Shown here: positions 54,845 to 63,763 of the stretch, piece by piece
Position numbering within the stretch: the first letter of the stretch is position 1
Layout of the letters: each line of letters opens with the position of its first letter
Assembly: GCF_029892515.1 (NCBI RefSeq)
Contig: NZ_JARXVF010000004.1
Span: 362,744-426,743 of the forward strand
Origin: Pseudaminobacter soli (ex Li et al. 2025)
Lineage (GTDB): Bacteria; Pseudomonadota; Alphaproteobacteria; Rhizobiales; Rhizobiaceae
DNA: 64,000 bases
Reading direction: 5' to 3'
The notes under the pieces: model-generated
What the model was told of the DNA's origin: nothing
Database searches by the model: none
What the model saw: the letters and a program-made list of their open reading frames with translations, nothing else
Position numbers and translations under genes: made by a program

Positions 54845-55609
54845 TCAAAGCACCGCAGAAATGAAGTTCTTCACTCTGGGATTTCGTGGGTTTTCGAGAA
54901 GCTCGGCGGGTGTTCCGCTTTCGACGATGCGGCCCGCGTCCATAAACACCACCCTGTCGGCCACTTCGCGACAGAAGCCGAGTTCGTGCGTGACGACGAT
55001 CATGGTGGTTCCGGAGGCTGCAAGCTCCTTCATCACGCTCAAGACCTCGCCGACCAGTTCCGGATCGAGCGCGGAGGTGGGCTCGTCAAACAGCATCGCC
55101 TTGGGCTTCATCGCCAGTGCGCGGGCGATCGCGACGCGCTGCTGCTGACCGCCCGACAGTTCGCCGGGGTAGGCTTCCGCCTTATGGGCAAGCCCCACGC
55201 GCTTGAGCAGAGCCCTCGCCTCCTCGACGCAGTCAGTCCTCGCGCGCTTCTGCACTCCCATGGGCCCTTCGATGATGTTTTGCAGCACCGTCTTGTGGGG
55301 GAAGAGATGGAAACGCTGGAACACCATGCCGACCGCCTGGCGTTGGCGGGCTATTTCGCGATCGCTCAGCGGATAGAGCTTGTCCCCGTCGCGGCGGTAA
55401 CCCACTATTTCGCCGCCGATCGTGACATATCCCGAGTTGATCTTTTCAAGCTGATTGATGCAGCGCAGAAAAGTGCTCTTGCCCGAACCGGACGGGCCTA
55501 TGATGCAGACGACTTCACCCTTAGCGATCGCAAAGTTGATATCTTGCAGGACGTGGAAGGAGCCGAAATATTTCTGCAGCCCGACAGCTGTGATCAGCGC
55601 GTCCATCAC
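54845..55609 (-). CDS. amino-acid ABC transporter ATP-binding protein
   Basis: A 254-residue ATPase of the polar amino acid class (GlnQ/HisP type). Walker A is [12 protein letters not shown] at about residues 39-50, Q-loop [13 protein letters not shown], signature [15 protein letters not shown] and Walker [15 protein letters not shown], with the switch histidine in VVTHELGF. It overlaps the permease gene by four bases and is followed after 26 bases by the binding-protein gene. Confidence 0.92.
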   Translation of the reverse strand: MMDALITAVGLQKYFGSFHVLQDINFAIAKGEVVCIIGPSGSGKSTFLRCINQLEKINSGYVTIGGEIVGYRRDGDKLYPLSDREIARQRQAVGMVFQRFHLFPHKTVLQNIIEGPMGVQKRARTDCVEEARALLKRVGLAHKAEAYPGELSGGQQQRVAIARALAMKPKAMLFDEPTSALDPELVGEVLSVMKELAASGTTMIVVTHELGFCREVADRVVFMDAGRIVESGTPAELLENPRNPRVKNFISAVL

Positions 55610-56487
55610 GCCGCCTCCTCGACGAGAGTTTGTTGGGCGGGCTGGTCCGGGCGATGGCCACCCCAGCCCTTCGAGAAGTGGCGCTCGACGAAAATCTGGC
55701 CGACGGAAAGCACGGTGACGACGACCATGTACCAGATCGCGGCTACGATCAGCAGTTCGATGACGCGTGAGTTGACGTAATAGACATCCTCAACGCTTCT
55801 CAGCAGTTCGGAATATTGGATCACACTGGCCAGCGAGGTGAGCTTGACCATGCCGATGGTTTCGTTGCCGATCGGCGGAACGATCACGCGCATGGCCTGC
55901 GGCAGGACGATCTTCAGCGTCGCGCGCAATGGTGTCATGCCGATTGAAAGCCCGGCCTCGGTCTGACCCTTGTCAATTGAGAGGATACCGGCGCGCACGA
56001 CCTCGGCGGTATAGGCGCCTTGCTGGATGCCCAGCCCGAGGAGAGCTGCGACGAAGGGTGTCATGACATCTACGGTTCTGAACGAAAAAAGGCCCGGAAT
56101 TCCGATCGTGGGAAAGATCAGCGCCAGATTGAACCAGAGCAGCAGCTGCAGAAGCGCCGGCGTACCACGGAAAAGCCAGACATAGCCGACCGAGACATTC
56201 CTCAGCACCGTGTTATCCGACATGCGCATGATAGCAGCGATAACACCCAGCACGATGCCCAGCACCATGGCGCAAAAGGTCATGATGATCGAGTTGACGA
56301 CGCCTTTGACGACGCTCGGCGCAAAGAAATTGTCGCCAACATAGCTCCAGGCGATGTCACCGACCCAGAAAGCCCTGACGAGCAGAGCAAGCAGCACGAT
56401 GACGACAACGCCCAGAATTTTCGTACCGGTTTTGCGTCGCGGCACGATGATGAAAGGTGTCGAACTGGCGCTTGCGACATTGCGCAT
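55606..56487 (-). CDS. amino-acid ABC transporter permease
   Basis: A 293-residue inner-membrane permease of the His/Glu/Gln/Arg/opine family. A short cytosolic N-terminus precedes a first helix ([19 protein letters not shown]), and the EAA loop is in [20 protein letters not shown] then [35 protein letters not shown] is the typical periplasm-facing segment. Only one permease gene is present, so it probably works as a homodimer. It is the first gene of the operon. Confidence 0.9.
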   Translation of the reverse strand: MRNVASASSTPFIIVPRRKTGTKILGVVVIVLLALLVRAFWVGDIAWSYVGDNFFAPSVVKGVVNSIIMTFCAMVLGIVLGVIAAIMRMSDNTVLRNVSVGYVWLFRGTPALLQLLLWFNLALIFPTIGIPGLFSFRTVDVMTPFVAALLGLGIQQGAYTAEVVRAGILSIDKGQTEAGLSIGMTPLRATLKIVLPQAMRVIVPPIGNETIGMVKLTSLASVIQYSELLRSVEDVYYVNSRVIELLIVAAIWYMVVVTVLSVGQIFVERHFSKGWGGHRPDQPAQQTLVEEAA

Positions 56488-56596
56488 GGTGATGGTTCCC
56501 CCGAAGCTCCACGGGCCTCGTTCTTATTTTTGACGTTGAAGCGTAACCACGTGAGCGCAGTTGCCGCAAACGAGATATGAACATGCGATTTATGAT

Positions 56597-56612
56597 GGAT
56601 TTGCATAAATCC
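56597..56612. promoter_or_regulatory. candidate operator of the transporter-lyase operon
   Basis: GGATTTGCATAAATCC, a perfect six-base inverted repeat around GCAT, 110 bases upstream of the permease start. The form suits a LysR or GntR site; no site for the local LysR protein is known to me. Confidence 0.4.
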
Positions 56613-57439
56613 ATGGCCCTCAGGCAATGCCTGTCGCACCAAGGGAGCTGAATGCCTCCACCCGTCCTTTGTCGACGTGAACAGAATTCCAACGCAAGGT
56701 ATTTCCGTCCATTCATTTCAGCCGGCTTCGGGAGATGACGTCCAATCTTGCGCTCATTCCAAGCCCGTCAGGCCCGCTCCGCGGGATCATACTGTGAGCC
56801 CATCGTATTTCTCCTCCTGGCAACCATCCCGGAAGGAAAACGTGCGATTGAAGAAACCTTGTGCAGCCCCGACTGATTGCTTTCGGATGGGGACGAACTC
56901 GAGCTCCCCGGCTTGATCGTGATAGCGATGGGGATCAAGTTTGCCCTGACCGGATACAAGGCATTCATGGCTGGCTGGGGCCAGCCATCGACGGAGCCAA
57001 TCTGTCCGACCAGCGGCATCGCCCGGGCCGTCTCCCATTTCGAAGCTCAATGCCTGAATCGCGCGTGTCTGTCGTGTCAATATCGGCGGGCCGCGGTTTC
57101 TTCTCACCAAGGAATGAGCCCAGTCTTGTTCTCAAATGCTGAACTGCCTGAATGGCGGCTATGGGCCGCAACCGCCCAAAACCTCAGGAGACTGGCAAAG
57201 CTCAGGCCGCCGTGCCGCTTGGCCGCGGCAGCAGCCCTGTGAGGAGCGCGTCGAACTCCCGCCGCCGCCGCGAGCGATCGCCAGTTCGGTAAGATTCCAG
57301 GACGCCTCGGCGGCCTCAGCGCTGTGAACGAACTCACCGTCGAGTTTTTCAACGAAATCGGCCGGAAGCCGACAGTCGCCCTTGGCGTAGAAAGCCTAAA
57401 TCTTAAGGCGTCACAGCCGAGGCCGCCCCTGCATGACTG

Positions 57440-57495
57440 AATTGCAGGTCAGGTCAGGGAAAACGGCGGCCTGAAACGGGAAAGGCCCGCCATCT
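57440..57495 (+). repeat. dispersed hairpin repeat, partial copy C
   Basis: GGTCAGGTCAGGGAAAACGG followed by CCTGAAACGGGAAAGGCCCG and TTGCAT. It matches the right parts of the copies at 25240-25390 and 58663-58806. Confidence 0.65.
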
Positions 57496-57514
57496 TGCAT
57501 ATGGGCTAGCAACA

Positions 57515-58483
57515 TTAAGCGGCCGCCGCCCGAGCAAGTGCTTGCAGGATCGGGCGAGCAGGGGCGAAGAACGTTGTGCCAGTGTGCGGCGTTGAGAAAT
57601 CCAATATCCGGTCGTAAGCTCCGCGCGGATCGCCGATATACATTCGCTGAAGCATTTTCTCGATTACCCAAAGATATCGAGAATAGCCGATAAAATAGGT
57701 GCCGAACTCCCCCTGCCCCGGACGACCAAACGGCATGTTGTCGCGCAGTATATCGTATTCGATGCCGCCGGCATCTACGATCGTGGCCAGTGACTTGTGT
57801 GATTTGCGCGGCGCATCGTCATCATCGATTTCAATATTGTCTAATTTTGTGCGACCGATGATCCCCTCCTGGAGAGGCGTTGGAACCTCTGCCCAGGCTC
57901 TGAGATCGTGTAGATACTTCTGAACGATGACGTAGCTGCCTCCAACGAAGTCAGCATCTTCATCACCGACAATTGCCGAGGCGGGCAAATCAAGGCCGGT
58001 CGGGTTAGCTGTGCCGTCGACAAAGCCCAGAAGGTCACGCGCGTCGAAATAGCGAAAGCCGGAAACCTCATCGACGACAGTCACGCTAGTACCAAGACTG
58101 TCGAGCAGAATGCGTTCAAATTCAAAGCACAGATCGGGGCGTTCAGATCGGATATGGAAGAGAAGATCGCCTGGTGTTGATGGCGCCACATGGACCGCTC
58201 CCTCAATCTGCGCAAACGGTCTCAGTTCCCGCGGTCGCTTGTCGAAGTGAAGATGATCCCAGAGATCGACACCGATTCCGGCGATGCACGACAGCCGGGC
58301 TGAAAGATCGCGGAACCCAACAGTTTTGACGAGATCGTCAAGCCCATCGAGCGTCGAGAAGACCTTTGCGAGAGCAGTCTGTTCATTCGCGACGGTGACC
58401 ACAAGAAAGACGGCTGCTCGCGACAGCGGCGCGTCGATGCTCTGCACGTCGATTGGCACTCTGTCCCAATTCTTCCCTGACAT
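57515..58483 (-). CDS. Dyp-type (dye-decolorising) haem peroxidase
   Basis: A 322-residue class B-like Dyp peroxidase. The family motif GxxDG is GFVDGTANPTG near residue 154, with the catalytic aspartate. The proximal haem histidine is probably in RKSHKSLATIV near 228, and the distal arginine falls near NMPFGRPGQGEFGTYFIGYS. No Tat signal is present, so it is cytosolic or an encapsulin cargo; no encapsulin gene is adjacent. AAAGGAGT precedes the ATG by eight bases. It is monocistronic. Confidence 0.88.
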   Translation of the reverse strand: MSGKNWDRVPIDVQSIDAPLSRAAVFLVVTVANEQTALAKVFSTLDGLDDLVKTVGFRDLSARLSCIAGIGVDLWDHLHFDKRPRELRPFAQIEGAVHVAPSTPGDLLFHIRSERPDLCFEFERILLDSLGTSVTVVDEVSGFRYFDARDLLGFVDGTANPTGLDLPASAIVGDEDADFVGGSYVIVQKYLHDLRAWAEVPTPLQEGIIGRTKLDNIEIDDDDAPRKSHKSLATIVDAGGIEYDILRDNMPFGRPGQGEFGTYFIGYSRYLWVIEKMLQRMYIGDPRGAYDRILDFSTPHTGTTFFAPARPILQALARAAAA

Positions 58484-58583
58484 CCCAGATACTCCTTTTC
58501 CCAGGGAGGATTACAAACGCCATGCCCGTAGGCATTGGGTCCGAGCTTTCGCTTCACACCTCATTGCGACCATGAATACAGCG

Positions 58584-58806
58584 AGCCCGCCGCCTCTGGT
58601 GAGACGACGGGCGCGTCTGGCGTCCGGTGGAAGCCGCTCATTTCGCCAGACACTTCACGCGTTGATGCCCGCCCCGGAGATCAAGCGGGCAGTTCCCCCT
58701 TGGCGAAAATGGTCCGGCTCTCCCAGGCGGTGAATCCAATTTAGCTCCGACTGTATCGCGGGTCAGGCCGGGGAAAACGGCGGCCATCAAAAGGGAAAAG
58801 CCCGGC
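58584..58806 (+). repeat. dispersed intergenic repeats, core plus hairpin copy B
   Basis: Contains the CCCGCCGCCTCTGGTGAGAC core at 58586 and then the long hairpin repeat (58663-58806: GCCCGCCC...GCGGGC, TTGGCGAAAATGGTCCGG, TTAGCTCCGACT, GGTCAGGCCGGGGAAAACGG). The latter matches 25240-25390. The segment CAGACACTTCACGCG...GCCCGCCCCGGAGATC (about 58643-58680) also matches about 22663-22700. Confidence 0.7.
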
Positions 58807-58826
58807 ATTTTGCATTGGCGGCTTGT
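58807..58826. other. short spacer
   Basis: Twenty bases between the repeat and the stop codon of the alpha/beta hydrolase gene. Nothing is seen. Confidence 0.3.
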
Positions 58827-59606
58827 CTACGGTGCGCTTGCCGCGTCTTCGATGACTTTCGCCACAGCCTCGGGGTGCGAAATCATCACGACATGCGAGG
58901 CGCCCTTGACGACCACCGTTTCGCGCGGATGGGCACGGTCGGCCATCCACGCATGCAGTTTCGGCGGTATCGCGGTGTCGTGGTCACCGTAGACGAACCA
59001 AGACGGGATGGTCTTCCAGGCGGGCTCGCCTGCCGCTTCGCCGAAGGCAGTGTCGGTGACCGGCCGTTGCGCCGCCGCGGCCAATTTCGCGGCCGCCACG
59101 GGCAGGTCGGGCGCAAAGGCTTCGTGGAACTTGTCTTGTCGGACATAGAGATCGTTGCCGCCACCTGCCAGGGCCACCGGCTTCTCCAGCGTGTCGGGGC
59201 CGATCAGGCTACCAGGAAACTTGGCATTGAGGCCGCCGGCGCTCTCTCCCGCCTCCGGCGCAAAGGCCGCGACATAGACGAGCGCTTTGACGTTCGCCTC
59301 ACCATTCGCCGCTGCGCTGATCACCATGCCGCCGTAGGAATGTCCGACGAGCACGATAGGAGTCTTGATGGTGGCAAGCAAATTACGGGCCGCGTCGGCG
59401 TCGCCCTTCACGCTGCGCAGCGGATTTGCGACGGCGACGACGGGGTAGCCGGCCTTCTCCAGTAGGCCTATGACACCGTACCAACTGGAAGAGTCGGCGA
59501 AGGCGCCGTGCACAAGCACGATGGTCGGCTTGGCCGACTGTGCCATTGCGACAGAACCTGTCAGCAGTAAGCCAGCCAATGCTAGGACAGCCGTAAGTAT
59601 TTTCAT
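58827..59606 (-). CDS. exported alpha/beta hydrolase
   Basis: A 259-residue alpha/beta hydrolase with a Sec signal peptide (MKILTAVLALAGLLLTGSVA, ending AMA). IVLVHGAFADSSSWYGVIGL is the oxyanion strand, GHSYGGMVISAAA the nucleophile elbow (serine near residue 89), and YGDHDTAIPPKLHAWMADRA with VKGASHVVMISHPEAV supply the acid and histidine. This is the AB_hydrolase_6 type (EstC-like), often found in stress or xenobiotic contexts. AGGAGG lies upstream of the ATG. It is followed on the minus strand by the repeats and the Dyp gene. Confidence 0.85.
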   Translation of the reverse strand: MKILTAVLALAGLLLTGSVAMAQSAKPTIVLVHGAFADSSSWYGVIGLLEKAGYPVVAVANPLRSVKGDADAARNLLATIKTPIVLVGHSYGGMVISAAANGEANVKALVYVAAFAPEAGESAGGLNAKFPGSLIGPDTLEKPVALAGGGNDLYVRQDKFHEAFAPDLPVAAAKLAAAAQRPVTDTAFGEAAGEPAWKTIPSWFVYGDHDTAIPPKLHAWMADRAHPRETVVVKGASHVVMISHPEAVAKVIEDAASAP

Positions 59607-59739
59607 GGCAACTTCCTCCTTTCGATCACTGAGAATCCGACACTCGCTAACGAACGCAGCGTATTCATCGGCGGCATCCGAGCCTTGCGGTCTCGGGGAA
59701 CGAGCACGGCGCGCCCCTTAGGGCGCACACCGTCTTCTT

Positions 59740-61035
59740 TCACTTCGAATTGCGCAGCGGCCTGAACGATTCGCGCATCTCCGCCACGAAGAACTCGGGC
59801 TGCTCCCAGGCCGCGAAGTGGCCGCCCTTCGGTGCCTTGTTGTAGTGAATCAGCTTCGGATACGCCTTCTCGGCCCAGCTCCGCGGCGCGGTGTAGATCT
59901 CGTCCGGGAAGGCGGTCACGGCCACCGGGATTGTAATGCCCCTGATGTCAAAGAAACCGCCCGTCGGATGGTGCGCGTTGTCCCAGTAGAGCCGCGCCGA
60001 GGAAATCGCGGTGTTCGTCAGCCAGTAGAGCGTGACATTGTCGAGCACGTCGTCCTTCGACAAGCCCTCGTTCTGGCCGGCGAAGACGCGGGCGATCATC
60101 TTCTGGCTTCGGTCGTCGTGATCGATCATCCATGCCGCCAGGCCAACGGGGGAATCGACGATCCCGTAGAGCGTCTGCGGGCGGTTGTTCATCTCGATCG
60201 CATAGCCCAGGCCATTCTTGTTGAAGAAGTCGATCTGGTCCCAGGCGTTGCGCTCGTCCGGCGCGAGGCCGGCCGGCGGCTTGCCCGCGGCGAGCGACTG
60301 ATTGATCTCGGCCGAAACCGTGGCCGGCATGTTGGTGTGGATGCCGAGCAGCCCGGGCGGCTGCTGCAAGGCCATGTCCTCAGTAACGGCGTTCCCCCAG
60401 TCGCCGCCCTGGGCCACGTATTTCGAGTAGCCGAGGCGCTGCATCAGTTCGGCCCAGGCTTTCGCGATGCGGGGCGGATTCCACCCGGGCTCGGTTGGCT
60501 TGCCGGAGAAGCCGTAGCCGGGCAGCGACGGGATCACGAGATGGAAGGCATCCGTTTCACTTCCGCCATGTGCCGTGGGATCGGTGAGCGGCGCGATGAT
60601 CTTCATCTGCTCGATGATCGAGCCCGGCCAGCCATGCGTGACGATCATTGGCAGCGCGTTTTCGTGCTTGGAACGCACGTGAATGAAGTGGATGTCGAGA
60701 CCGTCAATCTCGGTGGTGAAATTGGGCACGGCATTCAATCTGGCTTCGCACTTGCGCCAGTCGTGCTCCGTCGCCCAGTACTGTGCGAGCTGCTGCATGG
60801 TCGCGAGCTGGACACCTTGCGTCGTGTCCGCCACCTGCTCCCTGTCGGGCCATTTGGTCGCCTGCACGCGGCGGCGAAGGTCGGCCAGGTCTTCGTCTGA
60901 GAAGGAGATCTGGAAAGGCCGAATGACATTGTTATCCGCGGCGGCGGCCGCTTGCCCTGGCATCACGCTGGCTGCGCCAATCGCCGCGGCAGTGGCCAGA
61001 ACTTCTCGCCGAGTTGGATTTTTGACAGATGACAT
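59740..61035 (-). CDS. Tat-exported epoxide hydrolase (EHN domain)
   Basis: A 431-residue juvenile-hormone-type epoxide hydrolase. A Tat signal (TRREVLATAAAIGAASVMPG) precedes the EHN domain (IRPFQISFSDEDLADLRRRV). The oxyanion motif is HGWPGS (ALPMIVTHGWPGSIIEQMKI), the nucleophile aspartate is in AQGGDWGNAVTE near residue 210, and the histidine is in PKGGHFAAWEQPEFF near the end. Start 61035 is six bases after AGGAGG; the ATG at 61041 touches that site. Periplasmic location is inferred from the signal. A fragment of a relative lies at 8778-8855. Confidence 0.87.
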   Translation of the reverse strand: MSSVKNPTRREVLATAAAIGAASVMPGQAAAAADNNVIRPFQISFSDEDLADLRRRVQATKWPDREQVADTTQGVQLATMQQLAQYWATEHDWRKCEARLNAVPNFTTEIDGLDIHFIHVRSKHENALPMIVTHGWPGSIIEQMKIIAPLTDPTAHGGSETDAFHLVIPSLPGYGFSGKPTEPGWNPPRIAKAWAELMQRLGYSKYVAQGGDWGNAVTEDMALQQPPGLLGIHTNMPATVSAEINQSLAAGKPPAGLAPDERNAWDQIDFFNKNGLGYAIEMNNRPQTLYGIVDSPVGLAAWMIDHDDRSQKMIARVFAGQNEGLSKDDVLDNVTLYWLTNTAISSARLYWDNAHHPTGGFFDIRGITIPVAVTAFPDEIYTAPRSWAEKAYPKLIHYNKAPKGGHFAAWEQPEFFVAEMRESFRPLRNSK

Positions 61036-61525
61036 GGTCATCCTCCTATTCAATCGGACGTTGCGAGCGAACGTCTCACGAATAGGAAAGTTCCCTAGAC
61101 CTGGACGTTCTTGGGGCATTCGCCGCGTCATCGAGGTCCTTTGGAACTGGCTAGTTAATCCGGCGTTGCAGCAAAATCGTTGGCAAGACGGCGGTGTCGG
61201 TAATCGTAGCGGGGCGACACCTGCCTATGAGACGCGGTTAAGCATTTTGAGTGGGGGCAATAGATCTACGGAAGCCGTTCATGCAACCAGGTCTCATGCG
61301 ACAAGGTCGTGGATGCGCCCGCCGGGCAGAAGGTTATGGCCGCGGCAAAGCTTGTCGGCCAGCATTGCGCTCCGACCCACAAGGCCTGGCCAAGGGGGGT
61401 GTCCATCTCGCTCGCCTGGACGCCTTCTGGCGAACTGGTGTGCCAAGTCTTGCGTGTCAATGTGGTGAGCCCGCGCCCGGTCGAAACGCCGAACTTAGGC
61501 AAGTTCCGATTACCTACCGGCGCTT
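61036..61525. other. intergenic or degenerate stretch
   Basis: About 490 bases. The left part holds the epoxide hydrolase promoter. A plus-strand frame at 61290-61500 (KVVDAPAGQKVMAAAKLVGQ) has protein-like composition but no family I can name, and leads into the SDR remnant. Confidence 0.35.
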
Positions 61526-61648
61526 TCAACAACAAGGCCGCTTCGGCAAGCCGAGAATGCCGCCACCGTGCTGCATCTCGCCTCGCCTGAATCGGCGTTC
61601 ATCGTCTGCACGGAAGCCATCGCCGACGAAGGCATGAGCAAGCCTTGA
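61526..61648 (+). pseudogene. SDR-family oxidoreductase, C-terminal remnant
   Basis: Reads QQGRFGKP in one frame and, after a one-base shift, ENAATVLHLASPESAFIVCT then EAIADEGMSKP and a stop at 61646-61648. This is the conserved end of short-chain dehydrogenases (RFGKPEEIA..VLFLASP.S.F.TGTEL.VDGG). It lies 34 bases before an intact but different SDR gene. Confidence 0.65.
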
Positions 61649-61682
61649 AAGCGGCCAACTCGCAAAGATCAGGAGTTCCATC

Positions 61683-62474
61683 ATGAACCTCGAGCTCAAT
61701 GGCAAACTGGCTCTCGTCACCGGCAGCACCGCCGGCATCGGCCACGCAATCGCGGCGACTCTCGTTCGCGAAGGCGCCCACGTCGTCGTCAACGGCCGGA
61801 CCAAGGACGCGGTCGACCGTGCGGTCGCCGAACTTGCTACGATTGGCAGCGGCAGCGCTGAAGGATTTGCCGGAGATCTCGGAACCGCCGATGCTGCCGA
61901 AACGGTCGCGAAACGCTTCCCGAACGTCGAGATCTTAGTCAACAATCTCGGCATCTTCGAGCCCAAGCCGTTCGAAGAGATCTCGGATGCAGACTGGCAG
62001 TACTTCTTCGACGTCAACGTCCTCTCCGGCGTTCGTCTCGCGCGCCTGTACCTCCCGTCGATGCGGCAGCGCAACTGGGGCCGCATCATCTTCATCTCAA
62101 GCGAAAGCGGGCTGCAAATCCCGCCCGAGATGGTGCATTACGGCATGACCAAGGCAGCGCAGATCGCCGTGGCGCGCGGCATCGCCGAATCCGTTGCCGG
62201 CACTGCGATCACCGTCAACAGCGTATTGCCGGGTCCGACGAGGTCGCGTGGCGTCGTCGATTTTGTCGAGGCGCTGGCAGAATCGGAAGGGAAATCCTTC
62301 CCGCAACTCGAGACCGAGTTCTTCGAGCAAGTCCGGCCAACATCACTGATCAGACGCTTCATGCGGCCCGAGGAGGTCGCAGCTATGGTTGCCTATGTCG
62401 CAAGCCCTTTGTCCTCAGCCACCAATGGGGCAGCGCTGCGGGCCGACGGCGGCGTTGTGAAAAGCGCGTTCTGA
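61683..62474 (+). CDS. SDR-family NAD(P)-dependent oxidoreductase
   Basis: A 263-residue classical short-chain dehydrogenase. Cofactor motif TGSTAGIGHAIAATL is at residues 14-28, VNGRTKDAVDRAV has the NADP-type arginine, NNLG (in ILVNNLGIFEPKPF) replaces the usual NNAG, and the catalytic S and YxxxK are in FISSESGLQIPPEMVHYGMTK. The C-terminus is FMRPEEVAAMVAYVASPLSS. AGGAG is eight bases before the ATG. The substrate is unknown. It is next to a decayed SDR. Confidence 0.87.
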   Translation: MNLELNGKLALVTGSTAGIGHAIAATLVREGAHVVVNGRTKDAVDRAVAELATIGSGSAEGFAGDLGTADAAETVAKRFPNVEILVNNLGIFEPKPFEEISDADWQYFFDVNVLSGVRLARLYLPSMRQRNWGRIIFISSESGLQIPPEMVHYGMTKAAQIAVARGIAESVAGTAITVNSVLPGPTRSRGVVDFVEALAESEGKSFPQLETEFFEQVRPTSLIRRFMRPEEVAAMVAYVASPLSSATNGAALRADGGVVKSAF

Positions 62475-62800
62475 CCGATGTGGCCAGTGCCACAACGACA
62501 TGGCTTGCCCCCGGTAGCGGCAAAGGAGAAGCTCGATGTCCCTCAGCAATGACACTTGTCGCGCTGGCCTCTCTCGCTCCGCCAAAGAACCAATCCCGAG
62601 AGGAAACCATGCCCACCGGTGAGCAATACTTGTCCACGCCAGACCTCGAGAAGATTAAGCGCGTTCTCATTTGCCCAGGACGCCGATCAGGTCACCGCAC
62701 CCTCGCGAATTGATCCGCAGCCCGGGAACTACGGTGCTGACCGCGGGTTTGCTTGGGGTCGCATCCACGCGACGGATCACAGCGAAGAAGGATCTTCCAG
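62475..62800. other. intergenic region with a doubtful small ORF
   Basis: A 34-codon plus-strand frame (62609-62713, MPTGEQYLSTPDLEKIKRVL) has a good ribosome site (GAGAGG), but the end looks frame-shifted into arginine-rich sequence. It may be the N-terminus of a decayed small gene. Nothing else is recognised. Confidence 0.35.
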
Positions 62801-63067
62801 ATGATTATGAGAGTTATGACCGCGTTCGCCCTGACGATAGCTCTGATGACCTCGGCGCTGGCTGCCGGGGTCGGTGGCGGTGCCGCAGGCGGCACGACCG
62901 ACGAGATGGGCACCAGCAGCGGTGGCACTGCAGGCGGCGGCGCTGATATCGGCAGTCCTTCGGGCACCGGCGGCGCCACTGGCGCCGGCAACGCTGGGGA
63001 ACCCGGGCATCATAAGCACCCCCATCATCACCATCATCACCATCATCATCATCCATCCGCACACTAG
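62801..63067 (+). CDS. small exported glycine-rich protein with polyhistidine tail
   Basis: An 88-residue protein with a signal peptide (MIMRVMTAFALTIALMTSAL, ending ALAA). A glycine/threonine/serine-rich linker follows (GVGGGAAGGTTDEMG), ending in a histidine run with a KHP spacer (HHKHPHHHHHHHHHHPSAH). The ATG at 62801 follows AAGGA. The histidine run suggests divalent metal binding at the cell surface or in the periplasm, by composition alone. A perfect hairpin terminator follows at 63083-63118, so this looks like a complete single-gene unit. Confidence 0.65.
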   Translation: MIMRVMTAFALTIALMTSALAAGVGGGAAGGTTDEMGTSSGGTAGGGADIGSPSGTGGATGAGNAGEPGHHKHPHHHHHHHHHHPSAH

Positions 63068-63082
63068 GCCCCTTTCGGCACT

Positions 63083-63118
63083 GAAACGCCCGCTTCGCAG
63101 GATTGCTGCGGGCGTTTC
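63083..63118 (+). terminator. rho-independent-like terminator
   Basis: GAAACGCCCGC and GCGGGCGTTTC form a perfect 11-base stem around a 14-base loop, 15 bases after the stop of the His-rich gene. The downstream sequence is CATTGTTG, a weak T-run. Confidence 0.7.
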
Positions 63119-63505
63119 CATTGTTGAGATCATGTGGGCGGTTGTGTCCTGAGCCGGCGCGCGACCATTTCGAACGCGGTGTCCTCGATCCACATCGCGC
63201 AGGTTCCGATCAGGAATGCCGAGGCGCAACTCGAAATGCAAAAAAGAGCCCGCCGCCTCGAACAGGTGACGGGCGCTCCCTGGCGTCGAAGGAGAAGGAG
63301 TAGGACGCCAGAACCGTAGCAGGAATCACATCAAACTCGTAATGACCTTTGATGTTCCATTGGTCAGGAAAGAAAGTCCGTCGTCCTGAGTGAGACGACC
63401 GCAGGTCCGATGCGCAACGCTTGGGAGGCAAAGCGTACAGCATCCACCGCAGCGTCAGAACTATCGTTCCCGCCTGACCGTCGGTAGAAACGGCGAAAGA
63501 AAAGC
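63119..63505. other. intergenic region with repeat core
   Basis: Contains the GCCCGCCGCCTCGAACAGGTG core at about 63248, a variant of the dispersed repeat, and a fragment GTCCTGAGTGAGACGACCGC near 63381. No gene is seen. Confidence 0.4.
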
Positions 63506-63536
63506 GCCCGCCCCGGAGACCGAGGCGGGCTTTTTT
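63506..63536. terminator. hairpin terminator with T-run
   Basis: GCCCGCC...GGCGGGC with an inner CGG/CCG pair, followed by TTTTTT on the plus strand; the minus strand also has CTTTTCTTT after the stem. It probably ends transcription of the minus-strand glycine-rich gene at 63764. Confidence 0.7.
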
Positions 63537-63763
63537 CGGCCAATTCTGATAGGCGCACGTGGCCAATTGCGCCGAGGTTACTCGCCGCCTTCCGCTGCGA
63601 TCCAATCTCTGGCCTCGCGCCGGGATTCGGCCAGTGCCCTTATGGCCGGCTCAACTGCCGGCCATAATTTTTCGCTCGGGCGTCAGTTGTAAAGCTGCCT
63701 CACCAGGCCGACCCCCAACCGACGCGCGGCCGGCCAAAGCCAAAGAAGCCGCCGCCCCAGTTG

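Larger units (their letters stand above)
56488..57514. other. 1-kb intergenic stretch with the operon promoter
   Basis: The left 230 bases should hold the promoter of the transporter-lyase operon, with the inverted repeat at 56597-56612. From about 56750 to 57430 both strands have open frames, but none shows a start signal or a recognised family. A repeat fragment lies at 57440-57495. Confidence 0.4.

Noticed and set aside
57515..58483. Encapsulin cargo system
   Set aside because: Dyp peroxidases can be encapsulin cargo, but no encapsulin gene is adjacent and no cargo tail was recognised.
59818..60900. 360-codon plus-strand frame opposite the epoxide hydrolase
   Set aside because: Antisense shadow; the hydrolase has catalytic motifs and a Tat signal.
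63016..63060. CAT/CAC run as a non-coding microsatellite
   Set aside because: It lies in frame at the end of an exported protein with start signal and terminator, so it encodes a histidine run.
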